Assembly (NCBI RefSeq): GCF_024808665.1
Contig: NZ_JANUBZ010000008.1
Coordinates: 1-64,000 of the forward strand
Source of the DNA: Mucilaginibacter empetricola
Lineage (GTDB): Bacteria; Bacteroidota; Bacteroidia; Sphingobacteriales; Sphingobacteriaceae
Length of the DNA stretch: 64,000 nt
Direction: 5' to 3'
The position numbers and the translations under genes were made by a program. Below the pieces are notes generated by a model that ran no database searches, was not told the DNA's origin, and was given only the letters and a program-made list of their open reading frames with translations. Of this stretch, positions 44,142 to 53,655 are shown in pieces; within the stretch, counting starts at the first letter, position 1; each line of letters opens with the position of its first letter.

Positions 44142-44537
44142 AATACTTTGAGTTTAATGTTTAAACATATGTCAAAAGTATAAAGCAATAGATTGTTGCC
44201 CTTTGATAAGTGTCATTAAATGCACTTGATAAAAGTCAAGACACTGTATGACCACATTGTTCGGCTCAACGGATTACGTCGTTTAAAAACCCTTATCAAT
44301 CCTTATTGATGCTTAATGATTCTTAATAGATTTAGCTCAAAGGCAATTAAACATTGAAGACTGCGATGATAAAATAATAAAATAAAATTATTTTCAAATT
44401 AGAGATTATTAGTGTTAATTTGACATGTATAGCCAATTGCAAGTATAAATTTAGTTAAAAATTAAGTCAATGTTACTAATGAAGTAGCGTTATTAAGCTA
44501 AATAACTGTTTTATTTACACTTAAAACTTAAATACCG
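44142..44537. other. AT-rich intergenic region before the GH27 gene
   Basis: 396 bp. AAGTG/CACTT form a small inverted repeat with a 10-bp centre (near 44,204-44,223), and AT-rich palindromic sequence lies near 44,370-44,395. It must hold promoters for the START pseudogene (leftward) and the GH27 gene. No small gene is convincing. Confidence 0.45.
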
Positions 44538-45911
44538 GTGGTCAATTCGAGATTATTTTTTATCGTTTTATTAGTTTGCTTTATTAACGCTTCTGTTAAA
44601 GCACAGGATAATAATGTGGCATTAACGCCTCCCATGGGCTGGAATAGCTATAATTGCTATGGTTCGGCTGTTCACGAGGATGAAGTGAAGGCAAATGCTG
44701 ACTATGTTGCACAAAATTTAAAGCAGTATGGCTGGCAATACATTGTAGTTGACTTTTTGTGGGATTTTGATAACCCACCCGGCAGTAATATAGGGAACCC
44801 TTTTCAAAAAAGGCTTGAAGATGGTTCATATATCCCCTGGCTGGCAATGGATCAGTTTGGGAGGCTAACACCCAATGTAAATAAGTTTCCGTCGGCGTTT
44901 GGTGGTAATGGATTTAAGCCGCTGGCCGATTATGTCCATTCATTGGGCTTAAGATTCGGTATCCATGTTATGCGTGGTATTCCCAGGCAAGCAGTATGGG
45001 CTAAATCGCCTATTAAAGGAACGAATGGCATTACCGCTGATATGGTAGCGGATACTAACTCGAAATGCCCCTGGATGAACCATATGTATGGGCTGGATAT
45101 GACGAGGCCGGGCGCACAGGAATATTTGAATTCGATATTGAATTTATATGCTAGTTGGGGAGTTGATTTTATTAAGGTTGATGATTTGTCGAGACCCTAT
45201 AGCACTGCGGAGGTGGAGGGTTACCGTAAAGCTATAGACCAATGTGGCCGGGCGATAGTTTTTAGCACTTCGCCGGGAGCTACGCCTGTTGATAAAGCAG
45301 ACAACCTAAAACGGAATGCCAATATGTGGCGTATGGCAGATGATTTTTGGGATGAGTGGAAAGCCGTTTTGCAAATGTTTAATTACGGGCAACAATGGGA
45401 AGGAATAGGCGGGCCGGGCCATTGGCCGGATTGCGATATGATTCAGATAGGAAAGCTATCAAAACGCGGGCCTGTTGGCCAGGAGCGGTATAGTCGTTTA
45501 ACCCTTGATGAAGAATACTCCCATATGACGTTCTGGACAATATTTCGCTCACCATTAATTTTAGGCGGAAACTTGCCAGAAAACAGGGAGCAGGAATTAA
45601 AATTATTTACAAATGACGAGGTGCTGGCCGTAAATCAACATGGAACCGATCCGCGCCAGTTATATAAAAATGATAACGCAATGGTATGGTACTCACATGT
45701 ACCCAACAGCAAAGCCATTTATGTAGCTTTATTTAACCTGGATGAACAGCAAGAGGCATTGAGCGTTGACTTTGCTTCGCTTGGATTAAAGGGAAAAGTA
45801 GCTGTTAGAGATCTTTGGGAAAAAAGAGATGTTGGGACGTTTAAAAAGGGATATAAAAAAGTGATTAACAGGCACGGGGCTACATTGTTGAAATTAACAC
45901 TTCTTAATTAG
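44538..45911 (+). CDS. GH27 alpha-galactosidase
   Basis: 457 residues: signal peptide (ends SVKAQ, 23), (beta/alpha)8 barrel and C-terminal beta-sandwich. TPPMGWNSYNCYG is the family opening; VDFIKVDDLS holds the nucleophile Asp (about 215), and WRMADDFWDEW the acid/base Asp. It removes terminal alpha-galactose (GH27 also contains beta-L-arabinopyranosidases and alpha-N-acetylgalactosaminidases). The start is GTG 44538; an in-frame TAA is 9 bases before it. It sits before the sensor gene of the utilization locus and is likely part of it. Confidence 0.93.
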   Translation: MVNSRLFFIVLLVCFINASVKAQDNNVALTPPMGWNSYNCYGSAVHEDEVKANADYVAQNLKQYGWQYIVVDFLWDFDNPPGSNIGNPFQKRLEDGSYIPWLAMDQFGRLTPNVNKFPSAFGGNGFKPLADYVHSLGLRFGIHVMRGIPRQAVWAKSPIKGTNGITADMVADTNSKCPWMNHMYGLDMTRPGAQEYLNSILNLYASWGVDFIKVDDLSRPYSTAEVEGYRKAIDQCGRAIVFSTSPGATPVDKADNLKRNANMWRMADDFWDEWKAVLQMFNYGQQWEGIGGPGHWPDCDMIQIGKLSKRGPVGQERYSRLTLDEEYSHMTFWTIFRSPLILGGNLPENREQELKLFTNDEVLAVNQHGTDPRQLYKNDNAMVWYSHVPNSKAIYVALFNLDEQQEALSVDFASLGLKGKVAVRDLWEKRDVGTFKKGYKKVINRHGATLLKLTLLN

Positions 45912-46058
45912 TTTTATTAACTGTTGCCATATTGGCGTTGTTATTTGGATGATAATGTGTAAGTAGATACCTATTCAATTCGTTTAGATTTGGATCTATT
46001 TATACAGATCATAATTCCACTCGCTGTTATAACCTGAATAAAACAATAAAAATTGTCG

Positions 46059-49000
46059 ATGAAGATTTCAAATATCGTTTTTTTCTTGTTTATACTTTTA
46101 TTTGCGCCAGCAGCATATGGTCAATTTAACAGATCCCATATCAATGATATTCCCGAACTTAAAAGCTATGCGATAAAAACCTATGATATCAATAGCGGCC
46201 TTCCCTCAAACAGTACTACCTGCGCCATTAAGGATAAAAATGGTTTTCTTTGGGTTGGTACAGAAAATGGCCTTTGCCGGTTTGATGGTTATATATTCAA
46301 AGTATTTATAAATACTCCTGGCGATAGCACCAGTCTTACCAATAATTATATTAACACCCTGGTTGAGGATAAAAAGGGAAGGATTTGGGTGGGCACACTT
46401 GACGGGCTAAATTTATTTGATCCGCTTACCGAAAAATTTAAAAGGTTTAATCATCAGGACAAGATTGCTGGCTCATTAAGCAATAATAAAATATGGTCGT
46501 TATTTGCCGACAGTGACAATAACATATGGATCGGCACAGATGATGGGTTTGATCGGTTTATTGAGAAAACCAGGAACTTTGAAATCTTTCAGCCTAACGC
46601 ATCTGATGTGAATGCCATGAGAGGCAAATCAGTCAACTCAATAATTGAAGATCATGAGCATAATCTTTGGTTGGGTAACTGGGGTGGCGGCTTAAATAGA
46701 TTTAATACACACACCAAAAAGTTTGTTAGTTTTCCTCAAGCTCAAAAAGCAAATGAAAAAAACCCGAATGACGTTTGGAATCTTTGCATGGATGAAGATG
46801 GAGATATTTGGGTAGGTACTTATTGGAAAGGGCTATTTAAATTTGAAGTCAAAACAAATAAGTTCACCTCTTATACTTCCCCCAATAACCAAAATAAAGG
46901 TGTTTTCAGAATTTTAAATTTGGGCCATCACTTAATGGTTTTGGGCGGCGATAATGGTTTCTACTGGTTTAATTCATCAAACAATACCTGGCAAAAGATT
47001 AATAATTTAACATGCTTTCAGCAGGCAGGCGTATTTCGTGATAACAATGGTATTATCTGGATCTGTTCGATGGAAGGCTTAACCAAATTAGACAGTAAAC
47101 AATACAAATTCGCGTTCTACCCATTTTCAAATGACGATCGACTTGTCAAAAGTATTGTGGTTAAAAACCATGTTGTTTGGGTAGGAACAAACAACGGGCT
47201 AACAGCTATTCAATTAAATACAAATGTATCCAAAACCCTTTTTCACTCCAATAATGCCAATAGTATTGGTAATAACGCCATAAATAGGTTGTATTTGGAT
47301 AGTAAAGATAAGTTATGGGATTTAACAGAGTTTGGGTTTGATGAGTATGATGATCAAGCGGAGCAATTTACCCGTCACTCCCATCATTCGAGCTTAGGCG
47401 CTTTTTTTAACGAAGATGTGTTTAGGGATATTTTAGAAGTAACGCCGGGCAATTATTGGCTCGCTACTGATGCCGGGCTGAAAATTTATCATAGTCAAAC
47501 GAACACCTTTAGTCACTATTTTAATCAAAAAGATAAGCTATATACATTGAGTAATAATCATTTGTATTGCCTGTTAAAAGATGCGGATAACGATATCTGG
47601 ATTGGTACCGAAGGCGGCGGTTTAAACCGGTTTGTACAACCCTCTCAAAGGTTTTATAATTATCTGGCAAATGACAAAAAAAGCGGAAGCATCAGTAATA
47701 ATGATATCCATAGCATATTTCTGGATGCTCATAAAAACGTTTGGATTTGTACACAGGATGGATTAAATAAATATGTTAAGCACACTAACTCTTTCCGGGT
47801 TTTTTCAAAAAAGGATGGATTTGCCAGTAACGTATTTAAGCAAATGGTTGAAGACGCAAAGGGCAATTTGTGGATTGTAACTGAAACAGGTGTGTCGTGT
47901 ATGGATCCACGAACGATGAATATCATAAACTTTGACGAAGGTGATGGTGTGTTTGCCAACTCAGTAATATGTAAAGTAAACGATCATCAAATATTGTTAG
48001 GTGGCAATAAGGGATTGGTATCTTTTGATCCGCTAAGTATTAATTATAACAAGGTTGCGCCAACGGTATATTTTTCTGATTTGCAGGTATTCAATAAATC
48101 TGTTATTCCGGATAGTAACGGTCCGCTTAAGGAGCCTATTCAAAATGCAAAAAAAATAACTTTGAGCTATAATCAGAGTGTTTTTTCAATTGAATTTGTC
48201 GCGCTTAATTATACCCATACAGAAAAGAATAGTTATGCGTATAAACTGGAAGGTTTTGATAAAAGGTGGAATTATATCGGCGAGCAGCGTAAAGCAACCT
48301 ATACTAACCTAAACCCGGGTAAATATGTTTTTCGCGTTAAGGCATCAAATAACGATGGCGTATGGAATGACCAGGGTAAATCGCTGATTCTTATTATAAC
48401 CCCGCCATGGTACCTAACCTGGTGGGCCTATATTATTTATGCTTTGTTATTTGGGGCGGCGGTTTATGGTTACATTTTTTATAATGAACGACAGGCCAAA
48501 CTAAAATACGAGATTAAGCTGGCCCATATTGAAACGGAAAAAGAGAAAGAATTGCATGAAAAAAAGCTGTCATTCTTCACCAATATCTCCCATGAGTTCA
48601 GGACCCCGCTAACCATGATCATTAACCCATTAAAAGAAATTTTATACACTGGGGGGAACGATGTTGATCAGCAAAATCTTAATACCATAAATCGAAATGC
48701 CAGGCGCCTGTTGAGCTTGGTGGATCAGTTATTATTATTCAGAAAGGCTGATGTAGATGCGGATGAACTGAAGTTGGCAAAGATTAATATTGCTGATTTA
48801 AGCAAGGAAGTTTTTTTATGCTTTTCACATCAAACACGTATAAAGAAACTTGAGTTTGAATACACTTGCACACAGGAAAATATAGAACTGATAGCAGATC
48901 GCGAAAAAATTGAGATCGTCCTCTTTAATCTGCTTTCCAACGCTGTTAAATTCACTGAGCCTGGCGGGAGAGTGGAGATGAATGTAAGCCAAACAGATAA

Positions 49001-50198
49001 TTATGTTAATATACAGGTGAGCGATACAGGGTGCGGTATAATACAAACAACCGGGGATAAGCTTTACCATAAATACTATCAGGAATATCAGGAGAATACA
49101 TTGTCAAAGGGCGGCTTGGGCATAGGGCTATTCCTGGTTAAAAATTATACCACACAACATGGCGGCAAAATAACTTATGAAAGCGAGGTAGGGAAAGGAA
49201 CAATTTTTAGCCTCGAACTACCAAAAGGAGGGGCACATCTAAAATCGATAGCGATAGTAGGGGAATCCGATCAAAGATCTGTGTTTTTTAATGAGCTGAT
49301 GGAAGAAGAAGCCGAAAATGACTTATCCATTGTACCTGATAATACTCAGCCTCTTGCAACAGAAATTACCTCCAATTTTAAATCAATACTTATTATTGAA
49401 GATAATAAGGAAATAAGCGACTATATAAAGCAGGTTTTTGTAGTAGAATACACTGTATATGAAGCTGATAATGGCGAGTCTGGTTTTAAAATGGCGGCCG
49501 AATTGATGCCCGATATTATTATCAGTGATGTAATGATGCCCGGCATTAGCGGGATAGAGTTATGCACCCGTATAAAGGAAGATTCGGAGCTTAACCATAT
49601 ACCCGTTATCCTGCTTACGGCAATAACTTCGCCAGAAATAAAATTGAAGGGTGTTGAGGGAGGTGCTGACGATTATATCAGCAAGCCGTTCGAAAAGGAA
49701 ATGCTGATAGCACGGGTAAAGGCGCTATTAAAAACAAGAAATAATTTGCAGCGATATTTCTTCAATGAGATTACTTTAAAACCCAATAATCTTAAAATTT
49801 CACAGGAGTATAAAGAGTTTCTACAAAAATGCCTTGATATAGTAGAGCAGCATTTAAGTGACTCAGACTTTAGTATTAAAACCCTGGCTAATGAGATCGG
49901 CATGAGCCACTCTAACATATACCGAAAAATTAAGTCCATTTCGGGACAGTCGGCTAATGGCTTTATTCGTTTTATTCGTTTACGAAAAGCAGCCGAACTA
50001 TTTTTAATTACAGATAGTACAGTTGCCGAAGCGGCCTACAAAGTAGGGTTTAATGACCTTAAATATTTCAGGGAGCAGTTTAGCAAGCTGTTTGGTTTAA
50101 ACCCATCCGATTATATTAAGAAATTCCGGAATCCTTTCCATAAAGACCAAACGATAAATCGTGATATCCTGAAAAAGGATAAAAGCAATCAAATTTAA
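46059..50198 (+). CDS. Hybrid two-component system sensor-regulator (HTCS)
   Basis: About 1379 residues from ATG 46059. Signal peptide, two seven-bladed Reg_prop propellers in the periplasm (repeated motifs such as GFLWVGTENGLCRFDG and DIWIGTEGGGLNRF), Y_Y_Y domain (about 680-755), one membrane helix (about 785-805), histidine kinase with FFTNISHEFRTPL (His about 845) and ATPase motifs NLLSNAVKFT and GLGIGLFL, receiver domain with SDVMMPG (Asp about 1150), and a C-terminal AraC HTH. The protein senses a glycan fragment and activates the neighbouring SusC-type genes. It is the local switch of this locus. Confidence 0.97.
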   Translation: MKISNIVFFLFILLFAPAAYGQFNRSHINDIPELKSYAIKTYDINSGLPSNSTTCAIKDKNGFLWVGTENGLCRFDGYIFKVFINTPGDSTSLTNNYINTLVEDKKGRIWVGTLDGLNLFDPLTEKFKRFNHQDKIAGSLSNNKIWSLFADSDNNIWIGTDDGFDRFIEKTRNFEIFQPNASDVNAMRGKSVNSIIEDHEHNLWLGNWGGGLNRFNTHTKKFVSFPQAQKANEKNPNDVWNLCMDEDGDIWVGTYWKGLFKFEVKTNKFTSYTSPNNQNKGVFRILNLGHHLMVLGGDNGFYWFNSSNNTWQKINNLTCFQQAGVFRDNNGIIWICSMEGLTKLDSKQYKFAFYPFSNDDRLVKSIVVKNHVVWVGTNNGLTAIQLNTNVSKTLFHSNNANSIGNNAINRLYLDSKDKLWDLTEFGFDEYDDQAEQFTRHSHHSSLGAFFNEDVFRDILEVTPGNYWLATDAGLKIYHSQTNTFSHYFNQKDKLYTLSNNHLYCLLKDADNDIWIGTEGGGLNRFVQPSQRFYNYLANDKKSGSISNNDIHSIFLDAHKNVWICTQDGLNKYVKHTNSFRVFSKKDGFASNVFKQMVEDAKGNLWIVTETGVSCMDPRTMNIINFDEGDGVFANSVICKVNDHQILLGGNKGLVSFDPLSINYNKVAPTVYFSDLQVFNKSVIPDSNGPLKEPIQNAKKITLSYNQSVFSIEFVALNYTHTEKNSYAYKLEGFDKRWNYIGEQRKATYTNLNPGKYVFRVKASNNDGVWNDQGKSLILIITPPWYLTWWAYIIYALLFGAAVYGYIFYNERQAKLKYEIKLAHIETEKEKELHEKKLSFFTNISHEFRTPLTMIINPLKEILYTGGNDVDQQNLNTINRNARRLLSLVDQLLLFRKADVDADELKLAKINIADLSKEVFLCFSHQTRIKKLEFEYTCTQENIELIADREKIEIVLFNLLSNAVKFTEPGGRVEMNVSQTDNYVNIQVSDTGCGIIQTTGDKLYHKYYQEYQENTLSKGGLGIGLFLVKNYTTQHGGKITYESEVGKGTIFSLELPKGGAHLKSIAIVGESDQRSVFFNELMEEEAENDLSIVPDNTQPLATEITSNFKSILIIEDNKEISDYIKQVFVVEYTVYEADNGESGFKMAAELMPDIIISDVMMPGISGIELCTRIKEDSELNHIPVILLTAITSPEIKLKGVEGGADDYISKPFEKEMLIARVKALLKTRNNLQRYFFNEITLKPNNLKISQEYKEFLQKCLDIVEQHLSDSDFSIKTLANEIGMSHSNIYRKIKSISGQSANGFIRFIRLRKAAELFLITDSTVAEAAYKVGFNDLKYFREQFSKLFGLNPSDYIKKFRNPFHKDQTINRDILKKDKSNQI

Positions 50199-50239
50199 TA
50201 AAAAGCCCCAAAAAGGTGATTTAGGTGTTTTTTGCTGAA

Positions 50240-50269
50240 TTACCCCCGGTCAATTGCAGAGTTTACCCC
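50240..50269 (+). promoter_or_regulatory. TTACCCC direct repeats before susC
   Basis: TTACCCC occurs at 50,240-50,246 and 50,263-50,269, 23 bp apart, in the gap between the sensor gene and susC, 172 bp before the susC ATG. Position and spacing fit a binding site for the AraC domain of the HTCS. Confidence 0.45.
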
Positions 50270-50441
50270 TCATGCATCTCTTTAAAATCTTTCAATTTAG
50301 CATACCAATTAACCAGTTAAAGCCGCTTACATTTTAAAACATCTAAACAATTGCAGCAAAAAGATGAATTCTTTTTTGCCGATTGATGGAGACATTATAT
50401 TGCTAACCGGCGGAAGATTATAAACCAATTAATAATAAATT

Positions 50442-53400
50442 ATGAAATCAAATTTACAAATTACGTACTCTCCGCACAGGAAAAAGTTCCCCGGCCGTTT
50501 ACGCTTGTTTACCGGTTTGGCAATTGCCTGCTGTGTTACCTGTGTACAACCGGCATTAACCTTTGCCGCTAACAAAACTTTAAAGGAGGTTGCCAGCGTT
50601 CGCGTAAGCGGGCAGGTAACCGATGAGAAAGGCGCTCCGCTAGCCGGTGTAAGTATAGCCCTTAAGGGCACAACCATTGGCGCAAATTCTGATGCAAACG
50701 GTAACTTTTCCATCAACGTACCGGATGCGTCCGCAGGTACATTGGTATTTAGCTATATAGGCTACCTGAATAAAGAGGTTGCCTTAAACGGTCAAACTAC
50801 CATTAAGGTAAGTTTGCAGGCTGATCCTAAATCGCTTAATGAGGTAGTTGTAGTGGGCTATGGTACGCAGAAAAAAGTAACCTTAACGGGTTCTATCTCT
50901 GTAATTAAAGGAGCTGATATGGTGAAAAGCCCCGAAGTAGACTTATCCAATTCATTTGCCGGACGCGTGTCGGGTGTTGTTGCCAATAACACTTCGGGTG
51001 AACCCGGTTATGATGGTTCGAGCATCTTTATCAGAGGGCTTGCAACTACCGGCAATAACAGCGTATTGGTGGTTGTGGATGGGGTACCGGGGCAGATCGG
51101 AGGGTTGGAACGTCTTGATCCGAATGATATAGAAAGTGTGTCTGTATTAAAAGATGGAACTGCGGCTATTTATGGTAGCAGGGCTGCAAACGGTGTTATC
51201 TTAATTACTACCAAACACGGTAAAACAGGCAAGCCAAACATTTCATATAGTTTTAACCAGGGATTTGTTTCGCCTACGCGCTTGCCAAAAATGGCCGACG
51301 CTGCTACTTATGCGCAGATTGTTAACGATATCAGTTACTACGACTCGCCAACGGGTGGTATGAACCAGGTATATAGTGATGCCCAAATACAAAAATTCAG
51401 AGATGGTTCTGATCCTGTTAATTACCCGAACACCAATTGGGAAAAACTAACATTGAAAAATGTAACGCTTCAAAATCAGAATAGTCTGACATTGTCGGGT
51501 GGGTCTGATGATGTGAAATATTTTACGTCGGTAGGAACGGTATATCAGGATGGCCTTTATGTAAATGGTGCAACCAATTATCATCAATATAACTTCAGGT
51601 CAAATATTGATGCTAATGTTTCCAAGGGATTTAAAATCGGGCTATCGCTGTCGGGCAGGGAAGAAGACCGTCAGTACCCCATCACCAGCTCAGCTAACAT
51701 TTTTCGTGGAATCTACAGGTCATATCCAACTTCCGCAGGTTTTTACCCTAATGGTTTGCCTACTACCGGAATTGACCAGGTGAATCCGGCGCTTGTTGGA
51801 ACTAGTATTGGTGGAACAAACGTAAACCCCATATTAACCTTTAATGGTATTTTAAAGGCCAGTTATGATATACCCGGAGTAGCCGGCCTTTCACTTGACG
51901 GTTTTTATGCTGTAGATAAATCGGGGAATTCTGACAAAGCTTTTTCTATTCCTTATACCGTTTACAGCTATAATAGTGCTACTGATACTTATACACCGAG
52001 TATTGAAGGCGGCGGCCCAAATGGTTTGGCCTCTCTTTATCAATCTCAGCTTAATCAATCTTTAATAACCTCAAATATAAAGCTGAATTATGTGAGGCAA
52101 TTGGGAAAGCATAATGTAAATGCCTTTGTGGGGTATGAACAAAGTAAAACTACTTACAGTTTCTTTTGGGCCCAAAGGAATGATTTCCCAACAACTCAAA
52201 CTCCTGAATTATCAGAAGGTGGAACTTTAGCTTCTGATGCCACAAATGGCGGGAGCAGCAGCGATAATAATGGAAATTTCGATTATAACCGCCGGAGTGT
52301 AATTAGCAGGCTTGCTTATAATTACGATGAAAAGTATTTGTTAGAAGGACAGTTTCGTGCTGACGGATCTTCTTTATTTGGGCCAGGGCATCAATGGGGA
52401 TACTTCCCTTCAGTATCTGCCGGTTACAGAATTTCCAAGGAAAACTGGTTTGCTAGCAGTGTTAAATTTATAAATGACCTGAAGATTAGAGCATCTTATG
52501 GTGTTTTAGGTGATGACCTTGTTGGGCCTTACCAATATTTTGATAACTTCTCCTTAAGTAATTATGTTGTAACAGATAATGGTACGGGGCCAGCCATACA
52601 GCCAGGTATTAACTTAACCAAACTGGCAAACCCTAATATTACATGGGAAACTGCTAAGAAAACAGATATCGGTATCAATACGGTTTTCTTAGACAATTTT
52701 ACACTGGAAGCTATCTATTTTAAACAGGTCAGGTCAAATATACTCGGTTATCAAAATGGTTCTCTTCCAGCAACATCCGGTATTGTAAATCCATACAATG
52801 GTGATATAGTTCCTGCTGTAAATATTGACAAGGTAAACAGCAGCGGTTTTGAAGGTACATTAGGCTATACCCATCCGGGGAAATTTAGCTGGGGTGCATC
52901 TGGAAATTTTACCTATTCTAAAAGTAAGATTATTTATATAGATGAAGCGGCCGGTACATTGCCCTATCAATCGCAAATAGGCACTCCTTTAAATACTTAT
53001 CCCCTAACTAATAATTTATATTATAATGCAATTGGAATTTTCAGATCACAAGCACAGTTAAATAGTACCCCGCATGTACCCGGCGCACAGGTTGGTGATT
53101 TAATATTCCAGGATTATAATCATGATGGGCAAATTACAGCTGCCGATGAAATAAGGAGTAAATATGGAAATATACCACAAATTGTATATGGCATTAGTTT
53201 AAATGCCGGTTATAAGGGTTTTGATTTGTCGGTATTGTTTGCAGGCCAGGCAGAAGTAAGCCAGTATATATTGCCTGAATCTGGTACAATTGGTAACTAT
53301 TATAGCACCTGGGCCGATAATGCCTGGAGCCCAACCAATCCTAACGGAACTTACCCCCGGGTTTCTGACAGAGCCTCTGACGCTGTTAGCGGTGGGGCGT

Positions 53401-53645
53401 TTCCAAATACTTTCTGGTTGCAGAACGCTGCATTTTTAAGGCTTAAAAATGCCCAATTGGGATATACGTTTCCATCATCTTTAACTTCAAGACTTCACGT
53501 TGCAGGGCTTAGGGCATTTGTTGGCGGGTTCAACCTGTTCACACTTACCAAAATGAAAGACTATGATCCGGAAGGAACCAGTAGCTCTGGAGAGTTTTAT
53601 CCCCAGGAAAAAATTATCAACGTAGGCGTAAATGTTAAACTATAA
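50442..53645 (+). CDS. SusC-like TonB-dependent outer-membrane transporter
   Basis: 1067 residues. Signal peptide (about 45), carboxypeptidase-D-like regulatory domain (about 53-130; VRVSGQVTDEKGAPLAGVSI), plug domain (EVVVVGYGTQKKVTLTGSIS, then IFIRGLATTGNN and VLVVVDGVPG) and a long beta-barrel ending ...VGVNVKL. No STN domain, so it is not tied to an anti-sigma factor. It imports oligosaccharides with energy from TonB. The following SusD gene starts 10 bp later. Substrate is inferred only from nearby enzymes. Confidence 0.97.
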   Translation: MKSNLQITYSPHRKKFPGRLRLFTGLAIACCVTCVQPALTFAANKTLKEVASVRVSGQVTDEKGAPLAGVSIALKGTTIGANSDANGNFSINVPDASAGTLVFSYIGYLNKEVALNGQTTIKVSLQADPKSLNEVVVVGYGTQKKVTLTGSISVIKGADMVKSPEVDLSNSFAGRVSGVVANNTSGEPGYDGSSIFIRGLATTGNNSVLVVVDGVPGQIGGLERLDPNDIESVSVLKDGTAAIYGSRAANGVILITTKHGKTGKPNISYSFNQGFVSPTRLPKMADAATYAQIVNDISYYDSPTGGMNQVYSDAQIQKFRDGSDPVNYPNTNWEKLTLKNVTLQNQNSLTLSGGSDDVKYFTSVGTVYQDGLYVNGATNYHQYNFRSNIDANVSKGFKIGLSLSGREEDRQYPITSSANIFRGIYRSYPTSAGFYPNGLPTTGIDQVNPALVGTSIGGTNVNPILTFNGILKASYDIPGVAGLSLDGFYAVDKSGNSDKAFSIPYTVYSYNSATDTYTPSIEGGGPNGLASLYQSQLNQSLITSNIKLNYVRQLGKHNVNAFVGYEQSKTTYSFFWAQRNDFPTTQTPELSEGGTLASDATNGGSSSDNNGNFDYNRRSVISRLAYNYDEKYLLEGQFRADGSSLFGPGHQWGYFPSVSAGYRISKENWFASSVKFINDLKIRASYGVLGDDLVGPYQYFDNFSLSNYVVTDNGTGPAIQPGINLTKLANPNITWETAKKTDIGINTVFLDNFTLEAIYFKQVRSNILGYQNGSLPATSGIVNPYNGDIVPAVNIDKVNSSGFEGTLGYTHPGKFSWGASGNFTYSKSKIIYIDEAAGTLPYQSQIGTPLNTYPLTNNLYYNAIGIFRSQAQLNSTPHVPGAQVGDLIFQDYNHDGQITAADEIRSKYGNIPQIVYGISLNAGYKGFDLSVLFAGQAEVSQYILPESGTIGNYYSTWADNAWSPTNPNGTYPRVSDRASDAVSGGAFPNTFWLQNAAFLRLKNAQLGYTFPSSLTSRLHVAGLRAFVGGFNLFTLTKMKDYDPEGTSSSGEFYPQEKIINVGVNVKL

Positions 53646-53655
53646 AATCGACACA

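Noticed and set aside
53632..53655. SusD start overlapping susC
   Set aside because: The ATG at 53656 puts a proper lipoprotein signal at the N-terminus; the longer form would spoil it.
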